Shown here piece after piece: positions 34,184-43,194 of a stretch of 64,000 nt of DNA (position 1 is the first letter of the stretch; every line of letters starts with the position of its first letter). Source of the stretch: Oscillospiraceae bacterium (GTDB taxonomy: Bacteria; Bacillota; Clostridia; Lachnospirales; Lachnospiraceae); the NCBI GenBank assembly GCA_021771715.1, contig JAETOO010000009.1:59586-123585 (forward strand), written 5' to 3'. The notes beneath the pieces are model-generated. The model was not told the DNA's origin. It made no database searches and saw only the letters and a program-made list of their open reading frames with translations. The translations under genes and the position numbers were made by a program.

Positions 34184-35431
34184 ATGGGAAAGCGAGTCAG
34201 GCAGCTGCAGGTCGCGATGGGCTGGATACATGGGCTGCTTCTGATGGAGTGTGCGTACGTGCTGTGGGCAGAGATCGTCCAGGCGGGCGCGGGCGAGCGG
34301 CGGAGGCTGATGCTCACGGGGCTGTGGCTGGCGCTTCCGATCGCGGCGAGCTTCTTTCTCGTGAAAAAGGTGCGCAATCTCTGGCTGTTTCTGCTGTCCG
34401 GGATCGCGCTCTCGGCTGCGCTGTGGAGGGTCTCGGGCAGTGTCCTGACCGGTGCGCTCTCCCTGCTCGTCTTTCTGACGCGCAGCTATGCGCGGATCCG
34501 GAAGGGACGGATCCGAAAGATGCTGCTGGAAATGCCGGGCGAGGCGGTGCTGCAGGTCGCGGAGCGGGACGTCCCGACGTTTCTGGACCGCCCGCGGCTG
34601 CTGCACGGGCTGGTGTTCGGCGCACTGTACGCGGCGACGCTGGTGATGAACTGGGATGCATTTCTGCGCCCGGTATTCTGGCTCTTCGCCGCGGATCTGC
34701 CGGTCTGCCTGTGCAGCGGGTACTTCGGGCAGCTGGAGCAGTTCGTGGAGACGCACGGGAAGCTGGCGAATTTTCCGATCCGGACGCTGCGGCGCGTCGT
34801 GGACGGCATTTTTCTGCTGCTCCTGACGGGGCTGGTGCTGTGTGCGCTGCCGTCCCTCCTGTACGGCGAGGAGCCGCTCGCAGATCTGGAGTGGAAGCAG
34901 GAGCGCCAGGCGCCGGCAGAGCTTCCGCAGATGGAGCAGCAGGAGCCGGGGATGAACATGGCGGATCTGCTCGGAGAGCTCGGCGAGGGCGGGGAGCGGT
35001 TCGAGCCGCCCAGGTGGCTGATCGTGGCGTTTGAGGTCCTGATGTGGGTGATCGCGGCGGCGTTCGTGCTCTTTCTGGTGTGCGTGCTGCTGCGGGCGCT
35101 GCGGAACATGGCGGGCTCGTTTGCGCAGGAGGCGGAGGACGAGATCTTTTCGCTGGAGGGCGAGGCGAAGGAGCAGTCCTTCGCAGTCCGCCGGGTGCGC
35201 GGCGCGTGGGAGAGATGGCGCTCCCCGAGCATGCAGGTGCGCCGGAGGTACAAGCGGGCGATCCGGCAGTCCGCAGGGCTGAGCATTTCCGGGACGGAGA
35301 CCCCGGCGGAGCTCGAGGAGAAGGCAGAACTCGCGAGCCGCATGTCCGGGGAGGAGCTGGGGCGGTTGCACGGGCTGTACGAGAAAGCGCGGTACAGCGA
35401 AGAGGGCTGCACAAGAGAAGACCTGGCGTAA
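34184..35431 (+). CDS. Membrane protein with C-terminal DUF4129-like region
   Basis: 415 residues from ATG 34184 (GAGAGGTGAGAGGA before it). Seven or eight hydrophobic segments occupy residues 10-235 and 285-312, and a Glu/Gln-rich loop lies between about 235 and 280. The cytosolic end 'VRRRYKRAIRQSAGLSISGTETPAELEEKAE' resembles DUF4129, which usually ends transglutaminase-core proteins encoded beside MoxR and DUF58. No transglutaminase domain (Cys-His-Asp) is visible, so this locus lacks that enzyme or uses one elsewhere. It lies 155 bp after the DUF58 gene. Confidence 0.6.
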   Translation: MGKRVRQLQVAMGWIHGLLLMECAYVLWAEIVQAGAGERRRLMLTGLWLALPIAASFFLVKKVRNLWLFLLSGIALSAALWRVSGSVLTGALSLLVFLTRSYARIRKGRIRKMLLEMPGEAVLQVAERDVPTFLDRPRLLHGLVFGALYAATLVMNWDAFLRPVFWLFAADLPVCLCSGYFGQLEQFVETHGKLANFPIRTLRRVVDGIFLLLLTGLVLCALPSLLYGEEPLADLEWKQERQAPAELPQMEQQEPGMNMADLLGELGEGGERFEPPRWLIVAFEVLMWVIAAAFVLFLVCVLLRALRNMAGSFAQEAEDEIFSLEGEAKEQSFAVRRVRGAWERWRSPSMQVRRRYKRAIRQSAGLSISGTETPAELEEKAELASRMSGEELGRLHGLYEKARYSEEGCTREDLA

Positions 35432-35438
35432 AAATGGC

Positions 35439-35467
35439 TTTGCAAATGTATGATTATTTGTTATAAT
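35439..35467 (+). promoter_or_regulatory. Promoter upstream of the Asp23 gene
   Basis: TTTGCA, 17-bp spacer, TATAAT (alternatively TTGCAA with 16). A GCCGC/GCGGC hairpin follows in the leader. Confidence 0.7.
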
Positions 35468-35555
35468 GTAGTTGTTCCTGTGCCGCTGATTTAGGGAAGC
35501 GGCGCGGTACGCGTGTTAGTTCAGGAGTGAATCGGGAATCTGATGGAGGGATATT

Positions 35556-35945
35556 ATGGAAAATGCAGAGATTCATACACATAAAATAGAGACAGAGGAG
35601 AAGTTCGGCGAGGTGCGGATCGCGGATGAGGTGGTGGCGATCATCGCCGGGCTGGCGACATCCGAGGTGGAGGGCGTGGCCTCGATGGCGGGCAATGTGA
35701 CGCGCGACCTGATCGAGAAGCTCGGGATGAAGAGCCTCTCGAAGGGTGTGAAGATCACGATGGATGAGAATACGGTGCGCGTGGCGCTGGCGATCAACAT
35801 CCGTTACGGGTACAACGTCCCGTCGACCTGCACACAGATTCAGGATAAGGTAAAGACCGCGATCGAGACGATGACCGGCCTTGAGGTCGCCGAGGTAAAT
35901 GTCAAGATCGTCAACGTGACGATGGATCAGGAAACAGGAAAATAG
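35556..35945 (+). CDS. Asp23/Gls24-family envelope stress protein
   Basis: 129 residues. The family core 'GEVRIADEVVAIIAGLATSEVEGVASMAG', 'VKITMDENTVRVALAINIRYGYNVPSTCTQIQDKVKTAIETMTGLEVAEVNVKIVNV' is complete. Such small proteins are linked to cell envelope homeostasis and commonly precede nusB in Clostridia. TGGAGGGATATT lies before the ATG. A terminator-like hairpin separates it from nusB. Confidence 0.92.
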   Translation: MENAEIHTHKIETEEKFGEVRIADEVVAIIAGLATSEVEGVASMAGNVTRDLIEKLGMKSLSKGVKITMDENTVRVALAINIRYGYNVPSTCTQIQDKVKTAIETMTGLEVAEVNVKIVNVTMDQETGK

Positions 35946-35958
35946 GGCTAAGGCGGAT

Positions 35959-36018
35959 GGACTGCTGCAGGACATGAATACGGTCAGACCGGTGGATGGA
36001 TTGTGGCAGTCCTTTTTT
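35959..36018 (+). terminator. Terminator-like hairpin between the Asp23 gene and nusB
   Basis: GGACTGC pairs with GCAGTCC across a 40-nt loop that has its own GGT-CAG-ACC stem. Six T residues follow. Confidence 0.6.
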
Positions 36019-36135
36019 CCATGCTGATGCATCGGAAACGAAATGACGATCATGTGCCATCTGACCAGTTATTTCGTACCCGATGTACGATCCGATGTAC
36101 TGGAAAGACCAGGGCGGCAGGAATAAGGAGACAGA

Positions 36136-36531
36136 ATGAAAAGAAGCGAGATAAGAGAACACATTTTCAAGCTGGTATTCTGCATGGAATTTCATGTGCA
36201 GGAGGAGCTGCAGGGTCAGCTGGATGCATATTATGCAGATATGCCGGAGATCACAGAGGAGGAGCGCAGCTACATCGCGCAGAAGTTTTTCGGGGTGAGC
36301 GAGAAGCTCTCAGACATAGACGGAAGGATCAACGCGGTCGCAAAGGGCTGGAAGACAGAGCGGATGGGGAAGGCGGAGCTCGCGATCATCCGGCTGGCGG
36401 TCTATGAGATGCTGTACGACGAGGATGTCCCGGTGAAGGTGGCGATCAACGAGGCGGTCGAGCTCGCGAAGAAGTTCGGCGGGGATGATTCGCCGGCCTT
36501 CGTGAACGGGATCCTGGCAAAGCTGGCGTGA
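36136..36531 (+). CDS. nusB: Transcription antitermination factor NusB
   Basis: 131 residues, all-helical. NusB binds boxA RNA with NusE and supports antitermination of rRNA operons. '[17 protein letters not shown]' and the C-terminal '[51 protein letters not shown]' are characteristic. AAGGAGACAGA precedes the ATG. It starts the conserved nusB-xseA-xseB-ispA-dxs run; the gap to xseA is 9 bp. Confidence 0.96.
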   Translation: MKRSEIREHIFKLVFCMEFHVQEELQGQLDAYYADMPEITEEERSYIAQKFFGVSEKLSDIDGRINAVAKGWKTERMGKAELAIIRLAVYEMLYDEDVPVKVAINEAVELAKKFGGDDSPAFVNGILAKLA

Positions 36532-36540
36532 GTTCCTGCT

Positions 36541-37818
36541 ATGGAGAAACTGTATTCGGTAGGTCAGATTAATGCGTACATCCGGGCGATGTTTACGCAG
36601 GATTTTGTGCTGAACCGTGTCAGCGTGCGCGGCGAGGTGTCGAATCTGAAGTATCACACGTCGGGCCACATCTATTTTTCCCTGAAGGATGCGTCCGGGA
36701 CGATCGCGTGCGTGATGTTTGCCAGCGCCAGGAAGGGGCTGGCGTTTCGGATGTCCGACGGACAGCAGGTGGTCGTGGACGGAAACGTCAATGTCTATGA
36801 GCGTGACGGCAAGTATCAGCTCTACGCGAGCCGCATCCGCCTGGACGGGGCCGGCGTGCTGTACGAGAGATTTCTGCAGCTGAAAGGTGAGCTGGAGGAG
36901 ATGGGCATGTTCGCCCCGGAGTACAAGCAGAAGATTCCGCCGTTTGTGCGGCGGCTTGGGGTGGTCACGGCCCCCACGGGCGCGGCGATCCGCGACATCA
37001 TCAACATCGCGACGCGGCGCAATCCGGGCATCCAGATTATTTTGTACCCTGCCAGAGTGCAGGGGGAGGGCGCGGCCGAGAGCATCGCCGCGGGTCTCGC
37101 TGCGCTGGACGGGCTGGACCTCGACGCGATCATCGTCGGGCGCGGCGGCGGCTCGATCGAGGATCTGTGGGCGTTCAACGAGGAGACGGTGGCCAGGGCG
37201 ATTTTTGCGTGCCGGACGCCGGTGATTTCCGCTGTGGGCCATGAGACCGACACGACGATCGCGGATTTCGTGGCGGACCTGCGCGCGCCGACGCCGTCGG
37301 CGGCGGCAGAGCTCGCGGTGGTGGACATCGGCGCCGTGTATCAGCGCCTTGGAGAATACCAGAAACGGCTGGGGCGTGAGCTGCGCCAGGCCGTGCAGAC
37401 ACAGCGGCTGCGCCTGGAGGGCTGCAGACTGCAGCCGCGCATGGAGCAGCTGCTTGGCGGAAAGCGGCAGGAGCTGGAGCGGTATCAGGTGCGGCTGCGG
37501 TACGCGGACCCGCGCCAGCGCGTGCGGGAGCAGCGGCAGCGCCTCGCGGACGACGAGGATGCGCTGCGGCGGGCGATGGAGCGGGCGCTTCTGCTGTGCC
37601 GTCAGCGGATGGCGCTGTACATTGAGAAGACGAAGCACCTCTCGCCGCTCGAGCGGCTCTCGAAGGGCTACGGCTTTGTGACGGATGGAGCCGGGGCGCG
37701 GATCCGGTCGGTCGGCCAGATCTCGCCGGGTGATGAGCTGAGCGTCTACGTCGCGGACGGCGTGATCGCGGCGCGGGTGGAGGAGACGAAGCGGCTTAGT
37801 TATGGGGCCGAGTCTTGA
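36541..37818 (+). CDS. xseA: Exodeoxyribonuclease VII large subunit
   Basis: 425 residues. The catalytic subunit of the single-strand DNA exonuclease. The OB fold ('VRGEVSNLKYHTSGHIYFSLKDASGTIACVMF') is followed by the nuclease core ('RLGVVTAPTGAAIRDIINIATRRNP', 'IIVGRGGGSIEDLWAFNEE', 'ISAVGHETDTTIADFVADLRAPTPSAAAEL'), a long coiled coil, and 'LERGYGFVTD'-like C-terminus ('SKGYGFVTDGAGARI'). Overlaps nothing; xseB begins 56 bp after its stop. Confidence 0.96.
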   Translation: MEKLYSVGQINAYIRAMFTQDFVLNRVSVRGEVSNLKYHTSGHIYFSLKDASGTIACVMFASARKGLAFRMSDGQQVVVDGNVNVYERDGKYQLYASRIRLDGAGVLYERFLQLKGELEEMGMFAPEYKQKIPPFVRRLGVVTAPTGAAIRDIINIATRRNPGIQIILYPARVQGEGAAESIAAGLAALDGLDLDAIIVGRGGGSIEDLWAFNEETVARAIFACRTPVISAVGHETDTTIADFVADLRAPTPSAAAELAVVDIGAVYQRLGEYQKRLGRELRQAVQTQRLRLEGCRLQPRMEQLLGGKRQELERYQVRLRYADPRQRVREQRQRLADDEDALRRAMERALLLCRQRMALYIEKTKHLSPLERLSKGYGFVTDGAGARIRSVGQISPGDELSVYVADGVIAARVEETKRLSYGAES

Positions 37819-37874
37819 ACCTGTGTTTTAGAGGATTGTGCGGCACGGTGCTCACGGGAATAGAAGGAGGACGT

Positions 37875-38102
37875 ATGGCGAACGAGAAGGAAACGGCGCA
37901 GGAGGAGCTCACGCTGGAGGAGTCGTTTGACCGTCTGGAGCAGATTCTGACGACACTGGAGGACGGGGAGATTTCTCTGGAGGACTCCTTTGCGCTGTAC
38001 CAGAAGGGAATGGCTCTTGTGAAGAGCTGCAATGAGAAGATTGATGCTGTGGAAAAGAAGATCTTGATTATGAATGAGGATGGCGGTTTGCATGAATTTT
38101 AA
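37875..38102 (+). CDS. xseB: Exodeoxyribonuclease VII small subunit
   Basis: 75 residues from ATG 37875 (GAAGGAGGACGT upstream); the track ORF adds 20 upstream residues. 'LTLEESFDRLEQILTTLEDGEISLEDSFALYQKGMALVKSCNEKIDAVEKKI' is the typical two-helix XseB. Several copies bind one XseA. The stop overlaps the start of ispA by 11 bp. Confidence 0.93.
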   Translation: MANEKETAQEELTLEESFDRLEQILTTLEDGEISLEDSFALYQKGMALVKSCNEKIDAVEKKILIMNEDGGLHEF

Positions 38103-38979
38103 TGAGGAAATGAAAAAGAGGGTCACAGAGATCAAGAGTATTATCGCGGGTTATCTGCCGGAGGAGGAGGGCTTTCAGAGGACGCTGCTCGAGGCGGTGA
38201 ATTACAGCATGCTGGTCGGCGGCAAGAAGCTCCGCCCGCTTCTGATGCAGCAGACCTACGTGATGTTCGGCGGCTCATCGGGAGTCATCCGGCCCTTTAT
38301 GGCGGCCATCGAGATGATACATACGCATTCTCTGATCCACGATGACCTCCCGGCGATGGACAATGACGAGTACCGGCGCGGGAAAAAGACGACGCATGTC
38401 GTGTACGGGGAGGCGATGGCGATCCTCGCGGGCGACGCGCTTTTGAATCTTGCGTATGAGACGGCGTCGAAGGCGTTTGAGCTGGAGCCATGCAACCCGG
38501 CGGTCGGGCGTGCCTTCCGGATTCTGGCGGAAAAGACCGGGCTGTACGGCATGATCGGCGGCCAGTCGGTGGACGTCGAGTACGTGGACCGGCCGCTGAG
38601 CGCCCAGCAGCTGTTTTTTATCTACCGGCTGAAGACGGCGGCGCTGATCGAATCGTCCATGATGATCGGCGCCGTGCTCGCGGGCGCGTCCGAGGAGGAG
38701 GTCGAGAAGGTCGGGCTGATCGGGCGGAACGTCGGGATGGCGTTTCAGATCCAGGACGACATTCTCGACGTGATCGGGGACGACGAGGTGCTCGGCAAGA
38801 CGACGAAGAGCGATGAGAAGAATAAAAAGACAACGTATGTTTCGGTAAAGGGGCTGGAACAGGCGCAGAAGGATGTGGCGGATTATTCGAAGGAGGCTGT
38901 GAGGCTGTTGGAGGAGCTGCCGTGCGAGAACGAATTTCTGCGCGAGCTGATTCTGAACCTTATCCACCGGAACGCGTGA
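38092..38979 (+). CDS. ispA: Polyprenyl (farnesyl) diphosphate synthase
   Basis: 295 residues from ATG 38092. Condenses isopentenyl diphosphate with dimethylallyl/geranyl diphosphate. The first aspartate-rich motif is 'HDDLPAMDND' with 'RRGKKTTH', and the second is 'QIQDDILDVIGDDEVLGKTTKSDEKNKKTTY'. The chain-length region 'AAIEMIHTHSLIHDD' fits a short-chain (C15) enzyme. It overlaps xseB by 11 bp and precedes dxs by 6 bp, linking isoprenoid precursor supply to its use. Confidence 0.93.
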   Translation: MNFNEEMKKRVTEIKSIIAGYLPEEEGFQRTLLEAVNYSMLVGGKKLRPLLMQQTYVMFGGSSGVIRPFMAAIEMIHTHSLIHDDLPAMDNDEYRRGKKTTHVVYGEAMAILAGDALLNLAYETASKAFELEPCNPAVGRAFRILAEKTGLYGMIGGQSVDVEYVDRPLSAQQLFFIYRLKTAALIESSMMIGAVLAGASEEEVEKVGLIGRNVGMAFQIQDDILDVIGDDEVLGKTTKSDEKNKKTTYVSVKGLEQAQKDVADYSKEAVRLLEELPCENEFLRELILNLIHRNA

Positions 38980-38985
38980 GGAAGG

Positions 38986-40857
38986 GTGGCGTTTACTCTG
39001 TTAGAGCGGATTGAAAAAGCAAATGATATCAAGAATTTGGAGCGGGAGGAGCTGCCGGAGCTGGCGGAGGAGATCAGGAGCTTTCTGATCGAGAAAATCA
39101 GCCGGACCGGGGGACATCTCGCGTCGAATCTCGGCGTCGTCGAGCTGACGATCGCGCTGCACCGGATCCTCACGTTCCCGGAGGACAAGCTGATCTGGGA
39201 CGTCGGGCATCAGTCGTACACGCACAAGATCCTGACCGGGCGCAAGGCAGGGTTCGACCAGCTGCGCAAGTACGGCGGGATGAGCGGATTCCCCAAGCGC
39301 AAGGAGAGCAGCTGCGATGCGTTTGACACGGGGCACAGTTCGACGTCGATCTCGGCGGGACTGGGCTATGTGCAGGCGCGCGACCTGCTCGGCGAGAATT
39401 ACACTGTGGTCTCGGTGATCGGCGACGGCGCGCTGACCGGCGGGATGGCGTACGAGGCGATGAACAACGCCGCGCAGCTGAAGACGAATTTTATTATTGT
39501 GCTGAATGACAACAATATGTCGATCTCCGAGAATGTCGGCGGCATCTCGACGTACCTGAGCAACATCCGGACGGCGGAGTCCTACACCGATCTGAAGCTC
39601 GGCGTCGAGAACACGCTCAAGCAGATTCCGGTGTACGGCGACAAGCTGATCAAGGGACTGCGCAGCACGAAGCAGGGCCTGAAGCAGTTCCTGGTGCCGG
39701 GGATGTTTTTTGAGGAGATGGGACTGACGTACCTCGGCCCGGTGGACGGGCACAACATCGGGCAGGTGGCGCGGATCCTGAAGGACGCGAAGCGCGTGAA
39801 CGGCGCCGTGCTGGTGCACGTGATCACGAAAAAGGGCAAGGGCTACGGGCCCGCCGAGCGGATGCCCTCGCGCTTTCACGGCGCGGAGCCGTTCGAGCCG
39901 GAGACCGGGCTGCCGTGCGCGCGCAAGAAGAAGGCGGCGTACACGGATGTGTTCTCCACCGTGATGTGCAAGATGGGCGCGCGCGAGCCAAAGCTTGTCG
40001 CGGTCACGGCCGCGATGCCGGACGGGACCGGGCTGAAGCGGTTCCGGAACATGTACCGCGACCGGTTCTTCGACGTGGGAATCGCGGAGGGGCACGCGGT
40101 GACGTTTGCGGCAGGGCTTGCGGCCGGCGGGATGAAGCCGGTGGTCGCCGTCTACTCTTCGTTTCTGCAGCGGGCGTATGACCAGATCATACACGATGTC
40201 TGTATCCAGAATCTTCCGGTCGTGTTTGCGGTCGACCGGGCGGGGCTGGTCGGGAGCGACGGGGAGACGCACCAGGGAATTTTTGATCTGTCGTACCTGT
40301 CCGGGCTCCCGAACATGTGCGTGATGGCGCCCAAGAACAAGTGGGAGCTGGCGGACATGCTGAAATACGCGATCCGGTACAATGGGCCGATTGCGCTGCG
40401 CTACCCCAGAGGGGAGGCGTACGACGGGCTGCAGGAGTTCCGCGCGCCGGTCGTCTATGGGAAAAGCGAGCGGCTCTACGATGAGTGCGGGCTGGCGCTC
40501 GTCGCGGTCGGGAGCATGGTGAAGACGGCGCTGCAGGTGCGCGAGATGCTCAAGGAGGTCGGCTACAGCTGCACGATTGTGAACGCGCGGTTTGTAAAGC
40601 CGCTCGACGAGGCGATGCTGGACGATCTGGCGAAGGATCACACGCTCGTCGTGACGATGGAGGAGAATGTGAAAAACGGAGGGTTCGGCGAGAAGGTGCT
40701 CGAGTATTACAACGAGACCGGGGCCGATCTGCAGGTGCTGCAGGTGGCGCTCCCGGACGACTACATCGAGCACGGGAATGTCGAGGTGCTCAAACAGGAG
40801 GCATGTATAGACGCCGAGTCCGTGTTCAAGCGGATTGTGGCGCAGTATCAGGCGTAG
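38986..40857 (+). CDS. dxs: 1-deoxy-D-xylulose-5-phosphate synthase
   Basis: 623 residues, starting at GTG 38986 (GAGGAAGG before it). Thiamine-dependent first enzyme of the MEP isoprenoid pathway. 'GGHLASNLGVVELTIALH', 'WDVGHQSYTHKILTGR', 'GDGALTGGMAYEAMNNA' with 'NDNNMSISENVGG' (TPP/Mg site) and 'FDVGIAEGHAVTFAAGLAAGGMKPVVAVYSSFLQRAYDQ' with the catalytic Glu are intact. The length is normal. The stop is 9 bp before tlyA. Confidence 0.97.
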   Translation: MAFTLLERIEKANDIKNLEREELPELAEEIRSFLIEKISRTGGHLASNLGVVELTIALHRILTFPEDKLIWDVGHQSYTHKILTGRKAGFDQLRKYGGMSGFPKRKESSCDAFDTGHSSTSISAGLGYVQARDLLGENYTVVSVIGDGALTGGMAYEAMNNAAQLKTNFIIVLNDNNMSISENVGGISTYLSNIRTAESYTDLKLGVENTLKQIPVYGDKLIKGLRSTKQGLKQFLVPGMFFEEMGLTYLGPVDGHNIGQVARILKDAKRVNGAVLVHVITKKGKGYGPAERMPSRFHGAEPFEPETGLPCARKKKAAYTDVFSTVMCKMGAREPKLVAVTAAMPDGTGLKRFRNMYRDRFFDVGIAEGHAVTFAAGLAAGGMKPVVAVYSSFLQRAYDQIIHDVCIQNLPVVFAVDRAGLVGSDGETHQGIFDLSYLSGLPNMCVMAPKNKWELADMLKYAIRYNGPIALRYPRGEAYDGLQEFRAPVVYGKSERLYDECGLALVAVGSMVKTALQVREMLKEVGYSCTIVNARFVKPLDEAMLDDLAKDHTLVVTMEENVKNGGFGEKVLEYYNETGADLQVLQVALPDDYIEHGNVEVLKQEACIDAESVFKRIVAQYQA

Positions 40858-40866
40858 GAGACGGAT

Positions 40867-41673
40867 ATGAAGGAGAGGCTGGATGTGCTGCTGGTCGGTC
40901 AGGGGCTGGCAGCGTCCCGGGAGAAGGCGAAGGCCGTGATCATGGCGGGCGCTGTGTTTGTGAACGGACAGAGAGAGGATAAGGCCGGGACGATGATCGA
41001 CGTGAAGGCGGAGATCACGGTGAAGGGCCATGAGCAGAAGTATGTGAGCCGCGGCGGGCTGAAGCTGGAGAAGGCGATGAGCCATTTTGACATGACGCCG
41101 GAGGGAAAGGTCTGCATGGATGTCGGGGCATCCACCGGAGGCTTCACGGACTGCATGCTGCAGAACGGTGCGGTGAAGGTGTACGCGGTGGACGTGGGCC
41201 ACGGACAGCTCGACTGGGGGCTGCGCAACGATGCGCGCGTGGTCTGTATGGAGAAGACGAACATCCGGTACGTCGTGCCGGAGGATATCGAGGAGCCGCC
41301 GGCGTTCGTGTCGATCGACGTCTCGTTTATCTCTCTGACGAAGGTGCTGCTTGCGGTGCGGAATCTGATGACGGAGGACGGGGAGCTTGTCTGCCTGATC
41401 AAGCCGCAGTTCGAGGCGGGGAGAGAGAAGGTCGGGAAGAAGGGCGTCGTCCGTGACCCGAAGGTGCACGAAGAGGTGATTTGCAAGGTCATGGAGTACG
41501 CTTCCTCGATCGGACTCGAGAGCCGCGAGCTCGAATTTTCGCCGATCAAGGGACCGGAGGGGAACATCGAGTATCTGGTGCATCTGGTGAAGCGCCCGGA
41601 CGCAGCGTCCGTCGCGCCGTTCGCAGGCGATGTGATGCGCGTGGTCGCGGAAGCACACGAGACACTGTCCTGA
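40867..41673 (+). CDS. tlyA: TlyA-family RNA 2'-O-methyltransferase
   Basis: 268 residues. An S4 RNA-binding domain ('RLDVLLVGQGLAASREKAKAVIMAGAVFVNG') comes first. An FtsJ-like SAM fold follows ('KVCMDVGASTGGFTDCMLQNGAVKVYAVDVGHGQLDW', 'VSIDVSFISLTKVLLAV', 'LIKPQFEAGREKVGKKGVVRD'). TlyA methylates rRNA riboses; some members are also called haemolysins. It belongs to the conserved dxs-tlyA-nadK order. Overlapping giant minus-strand ORF is a shadow. Confidence 0.95.
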   Translation: MKERLDVLLVGQGLAASREKAKAVIMAGAVFVNGQREDKAGTMIDVKAEITVKGHEQKYVSRGGLKLEKAMSHFDMTPEGKVCMDVGASTGGFTDCMLQNGAVKVYAVDVGHGQLDWGLRNDARVVCMEKTNIRYVVPEDIEEPPAFVSIDVSFISLTKVLLAVRNLMTEDGELVCLIKPQFEAGREKVGKKGVVRDPKVHEEVICKVMEYASSIGLESRELEFSPIKGPEGNIEYLVHLVKRPDAASVAPFAGDVMRVVAEAHETLS

Positions 41674-41746
41674 CGGGGCTGGTGTTTAGAAGTATTAAGA
41701 TAAGAGAGGCCGGATGATGCCGTGTGCGGGTATCCGGGACGGGCGG

Positions 41747-42607
41747 ATGGACAGATTTTACATTATAACAAATTATCAGAAGGACCCGGAGCTGGAGACG
41801 GCGCATGCGATCCGGGATTACCTCGCGAAAAAGAGCAAGGTGTGCTGTGTTCAGGCACGCGAGGCAGATGCGCGCGCAGGGCAGTACAAGTACACGGACG
41901 CGCGGCTGGTGCCAAAGGACACCGAGTGCGTGCTCGTGATCGGCGGTGACGGGACGCTGCTGCAGGCGGCGCGCGACCTGGTGGACCTCAGACTTCCGCT
42001 GCTGGGAATCAACATGGGGACGCTCGGCTATCTGGCGGAGATCGACCGGAGAACCGTTTTCCCGGCGCTGGACAAGCTGATGGCGGACACGTACACCGTG
42101 GAGCACCGGATGATGCTGCACGGCATTGCGTACCACCAGAACCGGCAGCTGCTGGGGGATATCGCGTTGAATGACATTGTCATCAGCAGGAACGGCAGGC
42201 TGCGGGTGGTCGACTTCAACGTCTATGTGGACGGAGAGTTTCTGAGCTCCTACACGGCGGATGGGATTATTGTCTCGACCCCGACCGGCTCGACGGGCTA
42301 CAATCTGTCGGTCGGCGGCCCGATCGTCGCGCCGGAAGCGTCGCTGATGCTGCTGACGGCGATTGCGCCGCACACGCTGAACTCGAGGCCGATCGTGCTC
42401 CCGGACAATGTGGAGATCGCGATTGAGATCGGGACGAGCCACCAGACGGACATTGACGGTGCGGAGGCCACGTTCGACGGGGACACCTCCGTCAAGCTGA
42501 ATTCCGGGGACCGGATCGTGGTCACGAAGTCGGAGTGCGAGGCGCGGATGATTAAGACAAAAAATACGAGCTTTCTGGAGATTCTGCGGGAAAAGATGAG
42601 CAGATAA
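41747..42607 (+). CDS. nadK: NAD kinase
   Basis: 286 residues if started at ATG 41747 where family similarity begins ('MDRFYIITNYQKDPE'). ATGs at 41714/41717 sit behind a better ribosome site (AAGAGAGG) and would add about ten residues; I cannot decide with certainty. Phosphorylates NAD+ to NADP+. 'VIGGDGTLLQAARDLV' (GGDG), 'NMGTLGYLAEID', 'DGIIVSTPTGSTGYNLSVGGPIV' and 'SRPIVLPD' are diagnostic. Followed by argR 12 bp later. Confidence 0.93.
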   Translation: MDRFYIITNYQKDPELETAHAIRDYLAKKSKVCCVQAREADARAGQYKYTDARLVPKDTECVLVIGGDGTLLQAARDLVDLRLPLLGINMGTLGYLAEIDRRTVFPALDKLMADTYTVEHRMMLHGIAYHQNRQLLGDIALNDIVISRNGRLRVVDFNVYVDGEFLSSYTADGIIVSTPTGSTGYNLSVGGPIVAPEASLMLLTAIAPHTLNSRPIVLPDNVEIAIEIGTSHQTDIDGAEATFDGDTSVKLNSGDRIVVTKSECEARMIKTKNTSFLEILREKMSR

Positions 42608-42619
42608 GAGGTGAGTGAT

Positions 42620-43075
42620 ATGAAGATCGGAAGACATGCAAAGATAGTGGATCTGATAGCAAAGCATGATATTGAGACGCAGGAGGAGCTGGCGGAGTAC
42701 CTCAAGCAGGAGGGTTACCGCGTGACGCAGGCGACGATTTCCCGCGACATCCGCGAGCTGAAGCTGACGAAGATTGCCACGAACGACGGCCGCCAGAAGT
42801 ACGCGCTGATGCAGCAGCAGGAGACCGGGATCAACGAGAAATACCTGCGCGTCCTGAAGGACGGCTTCGTGTCGATGGACATGGCGCAGAACATTCTGGT
42901 GATCAAGACGGTGTCCGGCATGGCGATGGCGGTCGCCGCCGCGATCGACGCGATGCACTGGAGCGAGGTCGCGGGCTGCATAGCCGGGGATGACACGATC
43001 ATGTGCGCGATCCGGAGCGTGGATGACACGCTGCGCGTGATGGAAAAGATCAGCAGGATCGTGGGGAACGGCTGA
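42620..43075 (+). CDS. argR: Arginine repressor ArgR/AhrC
   Basis: 151 residues from ATG 42620 (AAGAGGTGAGTG upstream). The N-terminal winged helix ('KIVDLIAKHDIETQEELAEYLKQEGYRVTQATISRDIRELKLTKI') binds ARG boxes. The C-terminal hexamer domain holds 'VSGMAMAVAAAIDAMHWSEVAGCIAGDDTIMCAIRS', where the D-D pair contacts arginine. In Clostridia it typically lies between nadK and recN as here. No arginine genes are in the window. Confidence 0.95.
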   Translation: MKIGRHAKIVDLIAKHDIETQEELAEYLKQEGYRVTQATISRDIRELKLTKIATNDGRQKYALMQQQETGINEKYLRVLKDGFVSMDMAQNILVIKTVSGMAMAVAAAIDAMHWSEVAGCIAGDDTIMCAIRSVDDTLRVMEKISRIVGNG

Positions 43076-43194
43076 GCGCAGATCGGCTGTGACGGGGAAG
43101 GTACTGGCCTGACCGGGGAAAGGCTTAATGGAATCGGTTGGAATTGTCGGCGGCAGGCGGACCGGCTGTGTGGGAGAGAGAGCAGGGAGAGCGG

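Noticed and set aside
39001-41658. 885-residue ORF on the minus strand across dxs and tlyA
   Set aside because: It is antisense to two clearly conserved genes. The long open frame arises from high GC at third codon positions, and its translation is rich in His, Arg and Leu without family motifs.
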